Counted from the stretch's first letter, positions 1 to 8,552 are shown. The stretch: DNA of 64,000 nucleotides from Clostridia bacterium (GCA_017414505.1 JAFQLQ010000028.1:1-64000); one strand, 5' to 3'. Numbers and translations are program-made. The notes: generated by a model not told the origin, from the sequence alone.

Positions 1-1
1 A

Positions 2-310
2 ATCCGTTTGGAACGAGTAAAGCTTGCTTATGAAGATGGTGTAGATACTCTTGAAGAGTACAAAGCAAAGAAAAAAGCCATTACAGATGAAATCGAAAAG
101 TTAAAAGAGATGCTTGAGCAAACTCAGGAGGGAGAGCCAAAAGAAGAAGTCAAGCTAAATAAGAAAGAGCTTCGCAGACTGATCGAAGTTTTGAAAGACG
201 CTGATGTAAGTAATGTAGAAAAGAACAACATGGCAAGGACAATTTTTAAAGAAATTATAAAAGGCGGAGATGGCGTAAAACGGCTTAAATGCGTGTTTTG
301 GCGGCATTAG
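2..310 (+). CDS. Large serine recombinase, C-terminal fragment (runs off window start)
   Basis: The reading frame is open from base 2, so this is the end of a longer gene and the TTG at base 8 is not a true start. The visible ~102 residues are a charged coiled coil (EEYKAKKKAITDEIEKLKEM) followed by a basic tail. This is typical of the extreme C-terminus of large serine recombinases that integrate and excise conjugative or mobilisable elements. The catalytic and zinc-ribbon domains would lie left of the window. It is followed by a truncated repA_N start, so this looks like the end of an integrated element. The family call rests on the tail alone. Confidence 0.7.
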   Translation: MRLERVKLAYEDGVDTLEEYKAKKKAITDEIEKLKEMLEQTQEGEPKEEVKLNKKELRRLIEVLKDADVSNVEKNNMARTIFKEIIKGGDGVKRLKCVFWRH

Positions 311-341
311 CTAGGCTACTCAAACATAAGGAGGTGCAAAA

Positions 342-434
342 ATGAAATTTCAATTTGAATATTTTTACGTCAGTGAAGCAGATGATTTTACATTCTATCG
401 CATACCAAAGAAGATTATTACATCACCATCTTGT
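342..434 (+). pseudogene. RepA_N-type replication initiator, first ~30 codons only
   Basis: A strong ribosome site (AAGGAGGTG, 330-338) precedes an ATG and about 30 codons reading MKFQFEYFYVSEADDFTFYR then IPKK. This matches the conserved N-terminus of repA_N-type replication initiators on plasmids and integrative elements. After about codon 28 the resemblance ends. The frame continues only as antisense to the uridine kinase-like gene, whose stop codon is at 441. The element-chromosome junction therefore lies at about 420-441. Either the gene was cut by a deletion, or the recombination site lies inside repA so that integration splits it. Confidence 0.65.
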
Positions 435-440
435 AGTATT

Positions 441-989
441 TTAGTTTTCCTCCTTAATTTCGCAGCTTTCTTTTATATTAAATTCTTTAAAATAGCTTTC
501 CTCAAGCGGAATCCATTTGTTTTTGAAAATTTTCGCTATTTCTTCGCCGTTGCGTTTTTCTATTCTTTCGAGTTGAGTTTTGCAATCTGTATCAACAAAA
601 ATATGCAAATCGTAAAAATCCCAAAGTTGAGGATGGCAGGAATATGAACCCTCTATAACAGTAACTTTTGACGGTATTATACTTATCGGTTCTGACAGAG
701 ATTGTGTTTTACAGTTAAACGGACGGTAAGAAAAACTTTTGTTTTCCGAAAGAGGTATCAGAACCTCATTTAAAAATCTTTCGTGGTCAATATTTTCACC
801 GGGTGTTAAAAGTCGTTTTTCTGTTCTTTGCTCCGGGCGTAAAAAGAAATCATCCATATGAATTACATTTGCCGAAAATTCCTTTCCAAGTTTTTCGGCA
901 AGTGTGGTTTTACCCGCACCGCATCTTCCGTCAATTGCTATCAGAATAAAATCTTTTTTGCTGAGAAGCTCTTTTATTTTATTTGTCAT
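441..989 (-). CDS. Uridine kinase-like P-loop kinase
   Basis: 182 aa, complete. The Walker A motif GRCGAGKTT is at about residues 21-29. It is followed by HMDDFFLRP, the substrate-side aspartate motif typical of uridine kinase-like NTPases, and a VIEGSYSCHP motif near residue 115. Family members phosphorylate uridine/cytidine or related small molecules in the cytosol; the substrate here is not proven. The start overlaps the stop of the upstream ECF S-component gene by 11 bp, so the two are one operon. The stop codon lies directly at the mobile-element junction, so the last few residues (KEEN) may not be native. Confidence 0.8.
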   Translation of the reverse strand: MTNKIKELLSKKDFILIAIDGRCGAGKTTLAEKLGKEFSANVIHMDDFFLRPEQRTEKRLLTPGENIDHERFLNEVLIPLSENKSFSYRPFNCKTQSLSEPISIIPSKVTVIEGSYSCHPQLWDFYDLHIFVDTDCKTQLERIEKRNGEEIAKIFKNKWIPLEESYFKEFNIKESCEIKEEN

Positions 990-1539
990 GATTTTTCCCC
1001 TTGTATATAAGCGGTACTAATTTTGCTCTGTGAAGCCCCACCATTATGGCAGGAATAAGTATAAACTGAAGAATTATTCCGGGAATTGCATTTAAAAATG
1101 CTCCTGCAATAAAGGCGTGAAAAGTAAAACCATCGTTTCCTATTCCAAGAAGAAGCACCTGCACAATGCCCCAAACAGCTCTTCCCGAAAGCATGGAAAT
1201 AATCATGGATTTTAAAAGAGATTTAATGCATTTCCACTTGGAGCGTGAGTATAAAAATCCTGCCGCAAATCCGTAGGTTGCAAGCTCAAAAGCCATTGAA
1301 ACCGCATTGGGAAACATATGAGGCATACTGAAAAGAAATGAACGGAGTATTGGCATAATAAAGCCTGCTGCAAGCCCGTATTGCCATCCGCAGATAAGTC
1401 CGCAAAGAAGAACCGGAATATGCATAGGCAGAAGCATATTTCCTATTTGCTGAATTTGTCCTGTAAGAAATGGAAGAACCAAACCAATTCCGAGAAACAT
1501 TGCAGAAAGTATAAGATTTTTTAGTTTTATATTTTGCAT
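979..1539 (-). CDS. ECF transporter S component (vitamin/precursor-binding membrane subunit)
   Basis: About 186 aa with five to six hydrophobic segments, including NMLLPMHIPVLLCGLICGWQ and an internal VSMAFELATYGFAAGF helix. This is the pattern of integral S components of energy-coupling factor transporters, which bind a vitamin or precursor and dock on shared EcfT/EcfA units encoded elsewhere. It is translationally coupled to the uridine kinase-like gene, so the ligand may be a nucleoside-like compound (inference). I chose ATG 1539 because ATG 1557 lies only ~8 nt from the predicted transcription start and has no ribosome site. 1557 remains possible and would add six residues. Confidence 0.75.
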   Translation of the reverse strand: MQNIKLKNLILSAMFLGIGLVLPFLTGQIQQIGNMLLPMHIPVLLCGLICGWQYGLAAGFIMPILRSFLFSMPHMFPNAVSMAFELATYGFAAGFLYSRSKWKCIKSLLKSMIISMLSGRAVWGIVQVLLLGIGNDGFTFHAFIAGAFLNAIPGIILQFILIPAIMVGLHRAKLVPLIYKGKNHDK

Positions 1540-1571
1540 TTTATCAACTGCTTTCATTCGTATATAAATAT

Positions 1572-1600
1572 ATTATAATCGTTATATGATAAAAAGTCAA
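1572..1600 (-). promoter_or_regulatory. Sigma-A-type promoter for ECF S component/kinase operon
   Basis: On the minus strand TTGACT (1595-1600) is followed by a 17-bp spacer and a perfect TATAAT (1572-1577). Transcription would begin near 1565. Confidence 0.6.
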
Positions 1601-1617
1601 TTTTAAAATAAATTTCA

Positions 1618-1646
1618 TTGACACATTGAAATAAATATGCTAATAT
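1618..1646 (+). promoter_or_regulatory. Promoter of LacI-family gene with nearby palindrome
   Basis: TTGACA (1618-1623), 17-bp spacer, TAATAT (1641-1646) with an extended-minus-10 TGC. A small palindrome, GTGC-ATGA-GCAC (about 1655-1666), lies just downstream and could be an operator for the LacI-type product (inference). Confidence 0.55.
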
Positions 1647-1690
1647 GTGAAGTGTGCATGAGCACGCAGAAATTATAAGGAGGGTGTTTT

Positions 1691-2707
1691 ATGGCTGTTA
1701 CAATAAAACAGATTGCCGAAATTTGCGGAGTTTCCCGAGGTACGGTGGACAGAGTTCTTCACGGCAGGGGCAGAGTTAATCCCGAAACAGAAAAATTAAT
1801 TAAGAAAACGGCAGAAGAAATGGGATATTCTCCAAATACGCTTGCAAAGGCTCTGTCGGCAAAAAATAATCCTCTTAATTTTTATGTTGTTATTCCGTCC
1901 TGGGGGAATCCCTATTTTGATGATATGTATGCCGTAATAAGCAAGGCTCAGCTGGAGCTTGAGGATTTCGGAATAAATATAACCGTTAAAACCACAAGAG
2001 GAATGGAATTGGAAAATCAGATAAAAATTTTAGACGAAGCGAAAACAGATGCTTCAGGTATAATAATTATGCCTGCAAAAAGCGAAGAAATAAAAGAAAA
2101 AATCAATGAACTGTGCGAAAAAAACATTCCTGTTATTACGTTAAATACTGATATTGCAGATTCAAAAAGACTGTGCTTTGTGGGGGCAGATTACATAAGC
2201 GGAGGCGAAACAGCCTGCGGAATAACCGGACTTTTAAAAGGCGGAAAAGCAAATGTTGGAGTAATAACCGATTATATCGAATCGGAAGCACATTCGGGGC
2301 GAATTTCGGGCTTTGAAAAAATTTCCGGTGAAAAATACCAAAATATAACCATTGTTGATGTGAAAGAGTGCGGAAACGAGGATACAAAAGCGTATTATGT
2401 AACTAAAGAACTGCTTATGAATCATCCTGAAACCGATACTCTGCTTATTGATGCAGGGGGAATTTACGGTTGTATTCGCGCGGTGAGAGATTATGAAGAA
2501 AAAATTGATGTAATTTGCTTTGATGTTCCAAGAAAAAATGCGGAACTTTTTAAAAGCGGAGATATAAAGGCGGCGGTTTGTCAGAATCCGTCAGGTCAGG
2601 CATATATTGCCATAAACATACTTTTTAACTATGTTGTCCGCAGTATAAAGCCGGAAAACGAGTGTATATTTATGAACAACGAAATAAAAATTGCAGAAAA
2701 TTTTTGA
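1691..2707 (+). CDS. LacI-family transcriptional regulator
   Basis: 338 aa. An N-terminal LacI helix-turn-helix (TIKQIAEICGVSRGTVDRVL, residues 4-23) is followed by the hinge (GYSPNTLAKALS) and a periplasmic-binding-protein-like sensor domain. The sensor reads like the sugar-binding subgroup (VVIPSWGNPYFDDM; GIIIMPAKSEEI; ITLNTDI). Members are cytosolic repressors or activators of sugar uptake genes. The gene stands alone, divergent from the ECF operon, so no target can be assigned. The start is well supported by AAGGAGGG nine bases upstream. Confidence 0.88.
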   Translation: MAVTIKQIAEICGVSRGTVDRVLHGRGRVNPETEKLIKKTAEEMGYSPNTLAKALSAKNNPLNFYVVIPSWGNPYFDDMYAVISKAQLELEDFGINITVKTTRGMELENQIKILDEAKTDASGIIIMPAKSEEIKEKINELCEKNIPVITLNTDIADSKRLCFVGADYISGGETACGITGLLKGGKANVGVITDYIESEAHSGRISGFEKISGEKYQNITIVDVKECGNEDTKAYYVTKELLMNHPETDTLLIDAGGIYGCIRAVRDYEEKIDVICFDVPRKNAELFKSGDIKAAVCQNPSGQAYIAINILFNYVVRSIKPENECIFMNNEIKIAENF

Positions 2708-2820
2708 ACATTCTTAAATTATTTTTAATAATTTGTAACTCTTCTTGATTTTTTTTACAATTTATAATACAATTCACTTGCGGAGGTTAATCCGACAATA
2801 TTAAAAAAGGAAAGAAAAAA

Positions 2821-3495
2821 TTGGAAAACGAATTAGAAAAAGTAGTCATAAGCAGGGCAGTTGTGCCGCACGATACGGAGCATTTTTTTGCTCAGGCAAA
2901 GCAGTTTGAAGAGCTTATGATGGTGTTTAACAGTGCCATAAAGGAAGTAAGAACAAAATTTGAAATATTAAACGATGAGCTTACGGTTACTCACAACAGA
3001 AGCCCCATTGAGGTTATAAAAACAAGAATTAAAAAGCCTCAGAGCATTGTAACCAAGCTTCAGCGAAAGGGTTATGAGGTTTCGATATCTTCTGTGCTTT
3101 ATAATTTGAACGATGTGGCAGGTGTGCGTATTGTATGTTCATTTATAGATGATATTTATGCCATTGCAGAAATGTTTGCAAAGCAGGACGATGTAAAAGT
3201 TATTCAGATTAAGGATTACATAAAAAATCCTAAAGAAAACGGCTATCGCAGTTATCATATGATAGTGGAAATTCCTGTTTTCTTTTCAAACAGAAAACAG
3301 CCCATTCGTGTGGAAGTGCAGATACGTACAATCGCAATGGATTTCTGGGCAAGCCTGGAACATCAGCTTCGCTATAAAAAGGATTATGAAAAAACCGAAG
3401 AAATCGAAAAAGAACTTAAAGAATGTGCAGAAGTCATTGCTCAGACCGACAGACGAATGCAGAAAATAAGAGAGAAAATAAATACAGAATTATGA
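2821..3495 (+). CDS. Small alarmone synthetase, RelA/SpoT-like (p)ppGpp synthetase
   Basis: 224 aa, consisting of a single RelA_SpoT synthetase domain. Supporting motifs are the SIVTKLQRKG basic stretch (~residues 81-90), VAGVRIVC (~100-107), ENGYRSYHM (~139-147, substrate tyrosine) and RVEVQIRTIAMDFWASLEH (~161-179). There is no hydrolase HD domain and no TGS/ACT region, so this is a RelQ/RelP-type enzyme making pppGpp/ppGpp from ATP and GTP/GDP in the cytosol. The start is TTG with AAGGAAAG upstream. Its stop overlaps the next start (ATGA), so it is co-translated with the folate enzyme. Confidence 0.88.
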   Translation: MENELEKVVISRAVVPHDTEHFFAQAKQFEELMMVFNSAIKEVRTKFEILNDELTVTHNRSPIEVIKTRIKKPQSIVTKLQRKGYEVSISSVLYNLNDVAGVRIVCSFIDDIYAIAEMFAKQDDVKVIQIKDYIKNPKENGYRSYHMIVEIPVFFSNRKQPIRVEVQIRTIAMDFWASLEHQLRYKKDYEKTEEIEKELKECAEVIAQTDRRMQKIREKINTEL

Positions 3496-4016
3496 AAAAC
3501 GAATTAAGAAAAAAATACCGTGAAATACGGAAAAATTCCGATAAATCTGCAGACGAAATAATTTTTAATAAGGTTATTTCCTGCGATGAGGTAAAAAATG
3601 CAGAAAATATTTTTTGCTATATTTCGGTTAATGATGAAGTCGATACACAGAAAATAATAAAATATCTTTTTAAAGCAGGAAAAACCGTAACTGTTCCTCT
3701 GTGTGTTGAAAAAGGGAAAATGATTGCTGTAAAAATAAATTCTTTTGATGATTTGAAAGAGGGAATGTACGGTATTCCTGAGCCGAAAAGTCATACAGAA
3801 TTTGAAAAAACGAAACTTGACCTTATTATTGTTCCTGCACTTGCATTTGATAAAGAGGGTTACCGTTTAGGCTACGGAGGCGGTTACTACGACCGTTTTA
3901 TGGCGGATTTAACGGCTTTTAAGCTTGGAATTTGCAGAAGCGAGCTATATGTTGAAGCTTTGCCCCGTGACGAATTTGATATAAAAGCAGATAAGGTTAT
4001 AACAGAAAGGGATTAA
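3492..4016 (+). CDS. 5-formyltetrahydrofolate cyclo-ligase
   Basis: 174 aa. The enzyme converts 5-formyl-THF to 5,10-methenyl-THF using ATP. The diagnostic C-terminal motif LGYGGGYYDRF (~residues 127-137) is present, as are the N-terminal basic helix (KNELRKKYREIRK) and the phosphate-contact EGMYGIPEP. ATG 3492 overlaps the preceding stop as ATGA. An upstream in-frame extension would read through the synthetase gene, so it was rejected. It is in one operon with the alarmone synthetase and the next small gene. Confidence 0.9.
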   Translation: MKNELRKKYREIRKNSDKSADEIIFNKVISCDEVKNAENIFCYISVNDEVDTQKIIKYLFKAGKTVTVPLCVEKGKMIAVKINSFDDLKEGMYGIPEPKSHTEFEKTKLDLIIVPALAFDKEGYRLGYGGGYYDRFMADLTAFKLGICRSELYVEALPRDEFDIKADKVITERD

Positions 4017-4017
4017 A

Positions 4018-4368
4018 ATGTATCTTAAATACAGTAAGCTTTTAAAAAACATAAAAATGATTGAGGAATCGGATTTGCACGCTCTTTCGGATAAATTGCG
4101 GATGGAGCTTTTAATGAATATTTTAAGAGGCGCAACAGAAACGGAAGTTGACCTTGATAAATATTATCCCATATTTAAGGAGTGGCAGGCGGAAGATAAA
4201 AGTGTTCTTCTTTTAAGCCGTCACGAAAATCTTAATCTTGAAGAAACTGTTGCTATGATAATGTTTTATTTTGCGCAGGAAAGGTTTCACGAAAATTTAT
4301 GCACCGATTTGCTGTATGACGGAACCTTGCTTAAGATGATAAAACAAGTTAAAAATTTCATATATTGA
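4018..4368 (+). CDS. Conserved-looking hypothetical protein, 116 aa
   Basis: I do not recognise this family. It is a soluble, mostly helical, acidic protein without signal peptide or membrane segment, starting one base after the folate ligase stop and ending at a strong hairpin. Its position between the alarmone synthetase/folate operon and spoIIGA, under the same promoter as the former, gives no clear role. Confidence 0.6.
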   Translation: MYLKYSKLLKNIKMIEESDLHALSDKLRMELLMNILRGATETEVDLDKYYPIFKEWQAEDKSVLLLSRHENLNLEETVAMIMFYFAQERFHENLCTDLLYDGTLLKMIKQVKNFIY

Positions 4369-4371
4369 TAA

Positions 4372-4447
4372 TGTCGTAAATTGTCGCAATATTTTTGGTT
4401 TTTGGTGCCAGATTGCGACAATTTTTTTATATCCTTTGTTGTATAAT
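4372..4447 (+). promoter_or_regulatory. Hairpin terminator plus putative Spo0A-box promoter of spoIIGA
   Basis: AAATTGTCGCAAT (4378-4390) pairs perfectly with ATTGCGACAATTT (4412-4424) and is followed by a T run, giving a terminator for the upstream operon. The same bases contain three 0A-box-like sequences: TGTCGTA (4372-4378), TGTCGCA (4382-4388), and an inverted TGTCGCA (4414-4420). A perfect TATAAT (4442-4447) has only TTGCGA (4413-4418) as a minus-35, 23 bp away. This echoes the long-spaced, Spo0A-activated spoIIG promoter known from Bacillus (comparison is inference). Confidence 0.5.
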
Positions 4448-4484
4448 TAATTCACAAGAGTGCTTCGGGAGGATTTTTTCGGGT

Positions 4485-5318
4485 ATGGTTACTGTGTATT
4501 GGGATACTTTATTTCTTCTGAACTTTATTATAGATTTTCTTATTCTTCTTGCGGTGGTAAAGGGCGAGGGGATTAAGATAAACTATTTAAGAATAGTTAC
4601 GGCATCGTTGTTTCTGGCGTTTTACAGTATTTTTATGATAGACAAAAGATTTGAATTCCTGTATAGCGGATTGGCGAAGTTTACGGTTTCTGCGGCAGGA
4701 ATTTTGATTGCAGTAAAACCGAAATTCTTTTTAAAAACCTTTTTGTGGTTTTACATAACAGCCTTTGTTTTTTCGGGCTGTATACAATTTTTATACAATG
4801 CAACGGAGGGATATGCGGTGGATAACTTAATAATTATACTGCTTGCCGGAAGTACGGCTTCTTACTTTTTAATAACTTATTTTATAAAGGTGCTCACAAA
4901 ACGCTATAAAAAAGAAAAAATTCTTATGGAGCTTATAATCGGTATGGAGGGGAGGGAGGTTTGCATAAAAGGTCTTATAGATACAGGCAACAGCCTTACA
5001 GATCCTATAACAAAATATCCGGTTATAATTGCGGAATTTGACACTATTAAAAATCTTTTTTCAGCCGAGCTTGCGGATTTTATGAAAAACAGTTCTGATA
5101 TAAACTGTAAAATAAATAAAAAATATATAGAAAGAATACGTCTTATTCCGTATACATCAGTGGGAACTGTTTCGGTTATGAAAGGCTTTAAGCCGGACTA
5201 TGTAGCACTTAAAGAAAATAAGGAAAACCGCATAACCAAGGTGGTTGTTGCGGCGTGCTACAATGCTCTTTCTCAAAGCGGAGAGTACAATGCACTTATA
5301 AATTCAGATATAGCATAA
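4485..5318 (+). CDS. spoIIGA: Sigma-E processing peptidase SpoIIGA
   Basis: 277 aa. This is the membrane aspartyl protease that removes the pro-sequence of sigma-E at the forespore septum. The N-terminal half has about five hydrophobic helices beginning VYWDTLFLLNFIIDFLILL. The C-terminal half carries the catalytic motif GLIDTGNSLTDP (~residues 164-175) and IRLIPYTSVG (~222-231), both typical of the family. ATG 4485 has GGGAGGA upstream. The longer in-frame start would begin inside the terminator hairpin. sigE follows 12 bp downstream, the standard spoIIG arrangement. Confidence 0.92.
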   Translation: MVTVYWDTLFLLNFIIDFLILLAVVKGEGIKINYLRIVTASLFLAFYSIFMIDKRFEFLYSGLAKFTVSAAGILIAVKPKFFLKTFLWFYITAFVFSGCIQFLYNATEGYAVDNLIIILLAGSTASYFLITYFIKVLTKRYKKEKILMELIIGMEGREVCIKGLIDTGNSLTDPITKYPVIIAEFDTIKNLFSAELADFMKNSSDINCKINKKYIERIRLIPYTSVGTVSVMKGFKPDYVALKENKENRITKVVVAACYNALSQSGEYNALINSDIA

Positions 5319-5330
5319 AGGGAGTTAAAA

Positions 5331-6044
5331 ATGGAATTTTTTAAAAAATTATTTTATAAACTTATGATAAACCTCGGAATATACGAGGAAAATTCACTTT
5401 ATTATATAGGCGGCGCGGATATTCTTCCGCCGCCTCTTACAAATGATGAGGAATACCGTCTGCTTTCCTTGCTTCCGGAGGATGAAAATGCCAAACAAAC
5501 CCTCATTGAACGCAATTTAAGACTTGTTGTTTATATAGCAAGAAAATTTGAAAATACGGGAATAAACGTAGAGGATTTAATTTCGATAGGAACAATAGGC
5601 TTGATAAAAGCGGTAAATACATATAATCTTGATAAGAAAATAAAGCTTGCAACTTACGCTTCAAAATGTATTGAGAATGAAATTCTTATGTTCCTCAGAA
5701 AAATAGCAAACAGAAAAACAGAGGTTTCAATCGACGAGCCTCTGAATGTGGACTGGGATGGAAATGAGCTTCTGCTTTCGGATATTTTAGGAACGGATAA
5801 CGACGTTATTTATAAAAGTCTTGAAGATAAAATAGACAGACAACTACTTTTTGAAGCTCTTGATAAGCTTCCTGCAAGGGAGCAGAATATTATTAATCTG
5901 AGGTTTGGAATAATAACCGGCAGAGAAAAAACACAAAAAGAGGTTGCGGATATTCTGGGAATTTCGCAATCTTATATTTCAAGGCTTGAAAAGAAAATAA
6001 TAAAAAGATTAAAAAGGGAAATAGACAGAATGATGAATGCGTAG
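5331..6044 (+). CDS. sigE: Sporulation sigma factor sigma-E (pro-form)
   Basis: 237 aa. The first ~28 residues form an amphipathic membrane-associating pro-sequence ([20 protein letters not shown]), followed by the cleavage region [14 protein letters not shown]. Region 2 ([39 protein letters not shown]) and region 4 ([20 protein letters not shown]) are nearly identical to the Bacillus protein. The product directs mother-cell transcription after septation. It shares an operon with its activating protease. The stop codon lies inside the terminator stem at 6035-6064. Confidence 0.95.
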   Translation: MEFFKKLFYKLMINLGIYEENSLYYIGGADILPPPLTNDEEYRLLSLLPEDENAKQTLIERNLRLVVYIARKFENTGINVEDLISIGTIGLIKAVNTYNLDKKIKLATYASKCIENEILMFLRKIANRKTEVSIDEPLNVDWDGNELLLSDILGTDNDVIYKSLEDKIDRQLLFEALDKLPAREQNIINLRFGIITGREKTQKEVADILGISQSYISRLEKKIIKRLKREIDRMMNA

Positions 6045-6070
6045 GCTAAAAAGCCTACGCATTCTGTTTT
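6035..6070 (+). terminator. Intrinsic terminator overlapping the sigE stop
   Basis: A perfect 12-bp stem (6035-6046 with 6053-6064) with loop TAAAAA is followed by TGTTTT. It separates sigE from the convergent lectin-domain gene. Confidence 0.75.
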
Positions 6071-8507
6071 AGTTAAGTGTAAATATTTTTTCGCCGTTTT
6101 TGGGAAGTGTACTGCTGATTGTAAGCCTTTTTGCAATATCCATCTGTTTTTCAAGATAAATTTGTTCTGCAACGTCTTCTGTTACTTCTTTCATACACTT
6201 GTAAGCTTCTACTGTGCAGGCTCTGGTCAGTTCAAAAGACTGCACAAAATTAAGCCATGAATCCTCAGTTGCGTCCGGAGCAACATTATAATTAACTATG
6301 TTTGATTTTGTTTTATTGTAATTATCATGTACAATATTGTTGTGTATTCCCATTAAGAATATTGCACTTTCAACGTTTTCGGAATATTTTTTTGCACCCA
6401 GAGCTGTGGCACCCTGTTCTATAACAAATGCGGAAATAGCATACAGAGAACCCACAGATGAGCCTGCGAACTTAAGAATTGCAGAAGTTCCCATTTCCAG
6501 TACAGTAGTATAAGCAAATTTTCCAACATCGTTTATTACTTTTACATATTTGTCTGTATAATCAAGCATAAGCGAATCAATGGCATCCTTTAAGGCTTTG
6601 TCACATCCTTCTCCGGCAGCCTCCTTTATCTTATGAAGATAGTATGCATTCTGTGAAAAGTCTGTAAAAATAAAAGCAAGATCCTCAACTGTAAGAGCGG
6701 CTATGTTTATGGCAATTCCTGCTTTATCCATAGCATCTCCCAGCATTTTTGCATCTTCTCCTATTGCAAGATAGGTGAATAATTCATTGTCGCTTAGTGT
6801 ATCAATATTCTTGTTTATAAAATCACATAATTCATCCACTTCAAAGCCTTTTGTTTTGCCTAAACCCTCTATGATTTTGGTGGCAAGAGCATTGCTTGCG
6901 GCTTTCATAGCATCAACATTCGGAGTTGCGGTAACATTGGAAAGTAAAAGCTTTAAGTTTTCTTTATATGCATCTTCTTCATAATTATCAAATTTGAAAG
7001 TAACAACTTTTTTTGCCCAGTCGCTTAAATGACTTGCCGCGTTTTGCCACATATAGCTGTTGAAAATTCCCCCCGACATATGCTCTTCCATAAAGCATTG
7101 TGAGAAATAGTCGAAATCGTAAAATCCGTTGTCACAAAAATCTCTGAAAATTGCTTCGTCGGTCAGTTCTTCGGTGTTTATGATAACAGTATTAGTTGCT
7201 TCATCCCATTTTACGCTTGCACCGAATATTTCGGATAAAGCTCGTACGGGAATATATGTTCTGTTATTTACAACCTGAGCCGCCACATCAAGATAGATGG
7301 TTTCCTTTGCAAAAACCTTGTTTTTATCAATCTGAAATACTGCTGTTTCAAGCCCTCTCTGTATAACGGCAGTTTGAGTGCTTTCGTTCCATTCCACATT
7401 GCTTCCGAGAGCTTCCGCAATAGCACGGATTGGAACTAATGTACGTCCGTTCTGAATAAATGGTGCATAATCAAAGTCAACATAAATTCCGTTTACAAGA
7501 ACATTAATTTCATTTGGTTTATAGCCATTAGCAGGAAGTTCCAGAATATATCCTTGAACTTTGATGCCTCCGCCTTTATCTCCATCGTTCCAGGTATCAT
7601 CCCAATATCCTGCAGGTAAAGAAACATCTTCTTTTGAAGGTGTAAATATTTGCATTACCATATTGTTTTTATCTCTGCCATTTGGTTCGCCCTTTGACCA
7701 ATGCTGATACTCCATAGGCTCGTTGGTTACCCATTTAAATTCAGAATCCTGCTTGTAACCTCCTATCCAGTAGGAAGCTCTTGGCATTTCTACATAACTG
7801 AATAGTGAACATACCGCTTTCTGTTCTTCCTCTGATGTGATTGTAGCTAAATGTCCATCCTTTGCTTCGCACCTGGCTTTTGCATTATCCCAGGATAAAT
7901 CATCGTTATAAAGTGCGTAGATTTTTCCGTTGTAGTTGATGCTTGATGCGGCATCGGAAACATCTGAGGATGGAAACTCACATATAAAGCCAACCTTGTC
8001 CAATGAAAAGAAATTTTCTTCTCCGGGGTAGGTATTGTCGTTAAACATATCATTCCATTTAAAACGCTTGCTTCCGCCAACTGCAGGATTAGGTTTGTTG
8101 TATATATGAATATATAGTTCTTTTGCATTGGTTTTTTGCTTGCCGTTCGGTTCTCCGTTGTCCCAGTTTGCATATGAAAGACTTTCATCGGTTACCCATT
8201 CCATCTTCCCGGATAGCCTTGAAAGACCGAGCCAGTATTGATTCTTTGTACCATTTTCGAGTAAGTTTTCTATTACTTTCTGTTCTTCCCCGGAAGTTAC
8301 AGTTGTAAGATGTCCGCCTATACTTTCGCAATATGCTTTTGCTTCTTCCCATGTCATACTTTCGTCAAAAAGCTGGTATGTATGACCGTTTAAGGTTTTG
8401 GATGCTTTGGGAGAATACTTTTGCGGAGAGTTTGCGAAAGCAATCGTTGGCATAATCCCCATAATTATTGCCGCTGTCAATAACATGCTTATAAATGTTT
8501 TTCTCAT
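6069..8507 (-). CDS. Secreted protein with two C-type lectin domains and a copper-amine-oxidase-like stalk domain
   Basis: 812 aa. A signal peptide (about residues 1-26) is followed by two C-type-lectin-like domains, ~35-180 and ~190-327. Each has the WEEAKAYCESIGGHL-type helix and a YWLGL/YWIGG strand; EPNGK/EPNGR loops resemble sugar-binding EPN motifs. A copper amine oxidase N1-type domain follows at ~335-450 (NGRTLVPIRAIAEALGSNVE; RTYIPVRALSEIFGASV). Residues ~455-812 match nothing I know and are mainly helical. It is probably a cell-surface or secreted glycan-binding protein. ATG 8507 has AAAGGG at good spacing. The GTG three codons earlier overlaps that site. Confidence 0.82.
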   Translation of the reverse strand: MRKTFISMLLTAAIIMGIMPTIAFANSPQKYSPKASKTLNGHTYQLFDESMTWEEAKAYCESIGGHLTTVTSGEEQKVIENLLENGTKNQYWLGLSRLSGKMEWVTDESLSYANWDNGEPNGKQKTNAKELYIHIYNKPNPAVGGSKRFKWNDMFNDNTYPGEENFFSLDKVGFICEFPSSDVSDAASSINYNGKIYALYNDDLSWDNAKARCEAKDGHLATITSEEEQKAVCSLFSYVEMPRASYWIGGYKQDSEFKWVTNEPMEYQHWSKGEPNGRDKNNMVMQIFTPSKEDVSLPAGYWDDTWNDGDKGGGIKVQGYILELPANGYKPNEINVLVNGIYVDFDYAPFIQNGRTLVPIRAIAEALGSNVEWNESTQTAVIQRGLETAVFQIDKNKVFAKETIYLDVAAQVVNNRTYIPVRALSEIFGASVKWDEATNTVIINTEELTDEAIFRDFCDNGFYDFDYFSQCFMEEHMSGGIFNSYMWQNAASHLSDWAKKVVTFKFDNYEEDAYKENLKLLLSNVTATPNVDAMKAASNALATKIIEGLGKTKGFEVDELCDFINKNIDTLSDNELFTYLAIGEDAKMLGDAMDKAGIAINIAALTVEDLAFIFTDFSQNAYYLHKIKEAAGEGCDKALKDAIDSLMLDYTDKYVKVINDVGKFAYTTVLEMGTSAILKFAGSSVGSLYAISAFVIEQGATALGAKKYSENVESAIFLMGIHNNIVHDNYNKTKSNIVNYNVAPDATEDSWLNFVQSFELTRACTVEAYKCMKEVTEDVAEQIYLEKQMDIAKRLTISSTLPKNGEKIFTLN

Positions 8508-8552
8508 TTGTTTCACCCTTTTTAAAATTTTCTATATTATACCATATCAATA

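Noticed and set aside
342-647. 101-aa protein reading across the uridine kinase-like gene
   Set aside because: Only the first ~30 codons match a known (repA_N) start. The remainder is antisense to a clear kinase gene.
2136-2425. Minus-strand frames inside the LacI gene
   Set aside because: Low-quality shadow frames without ribosome sites inside a well-supported gene; the same holds for similar frames under most other genes.
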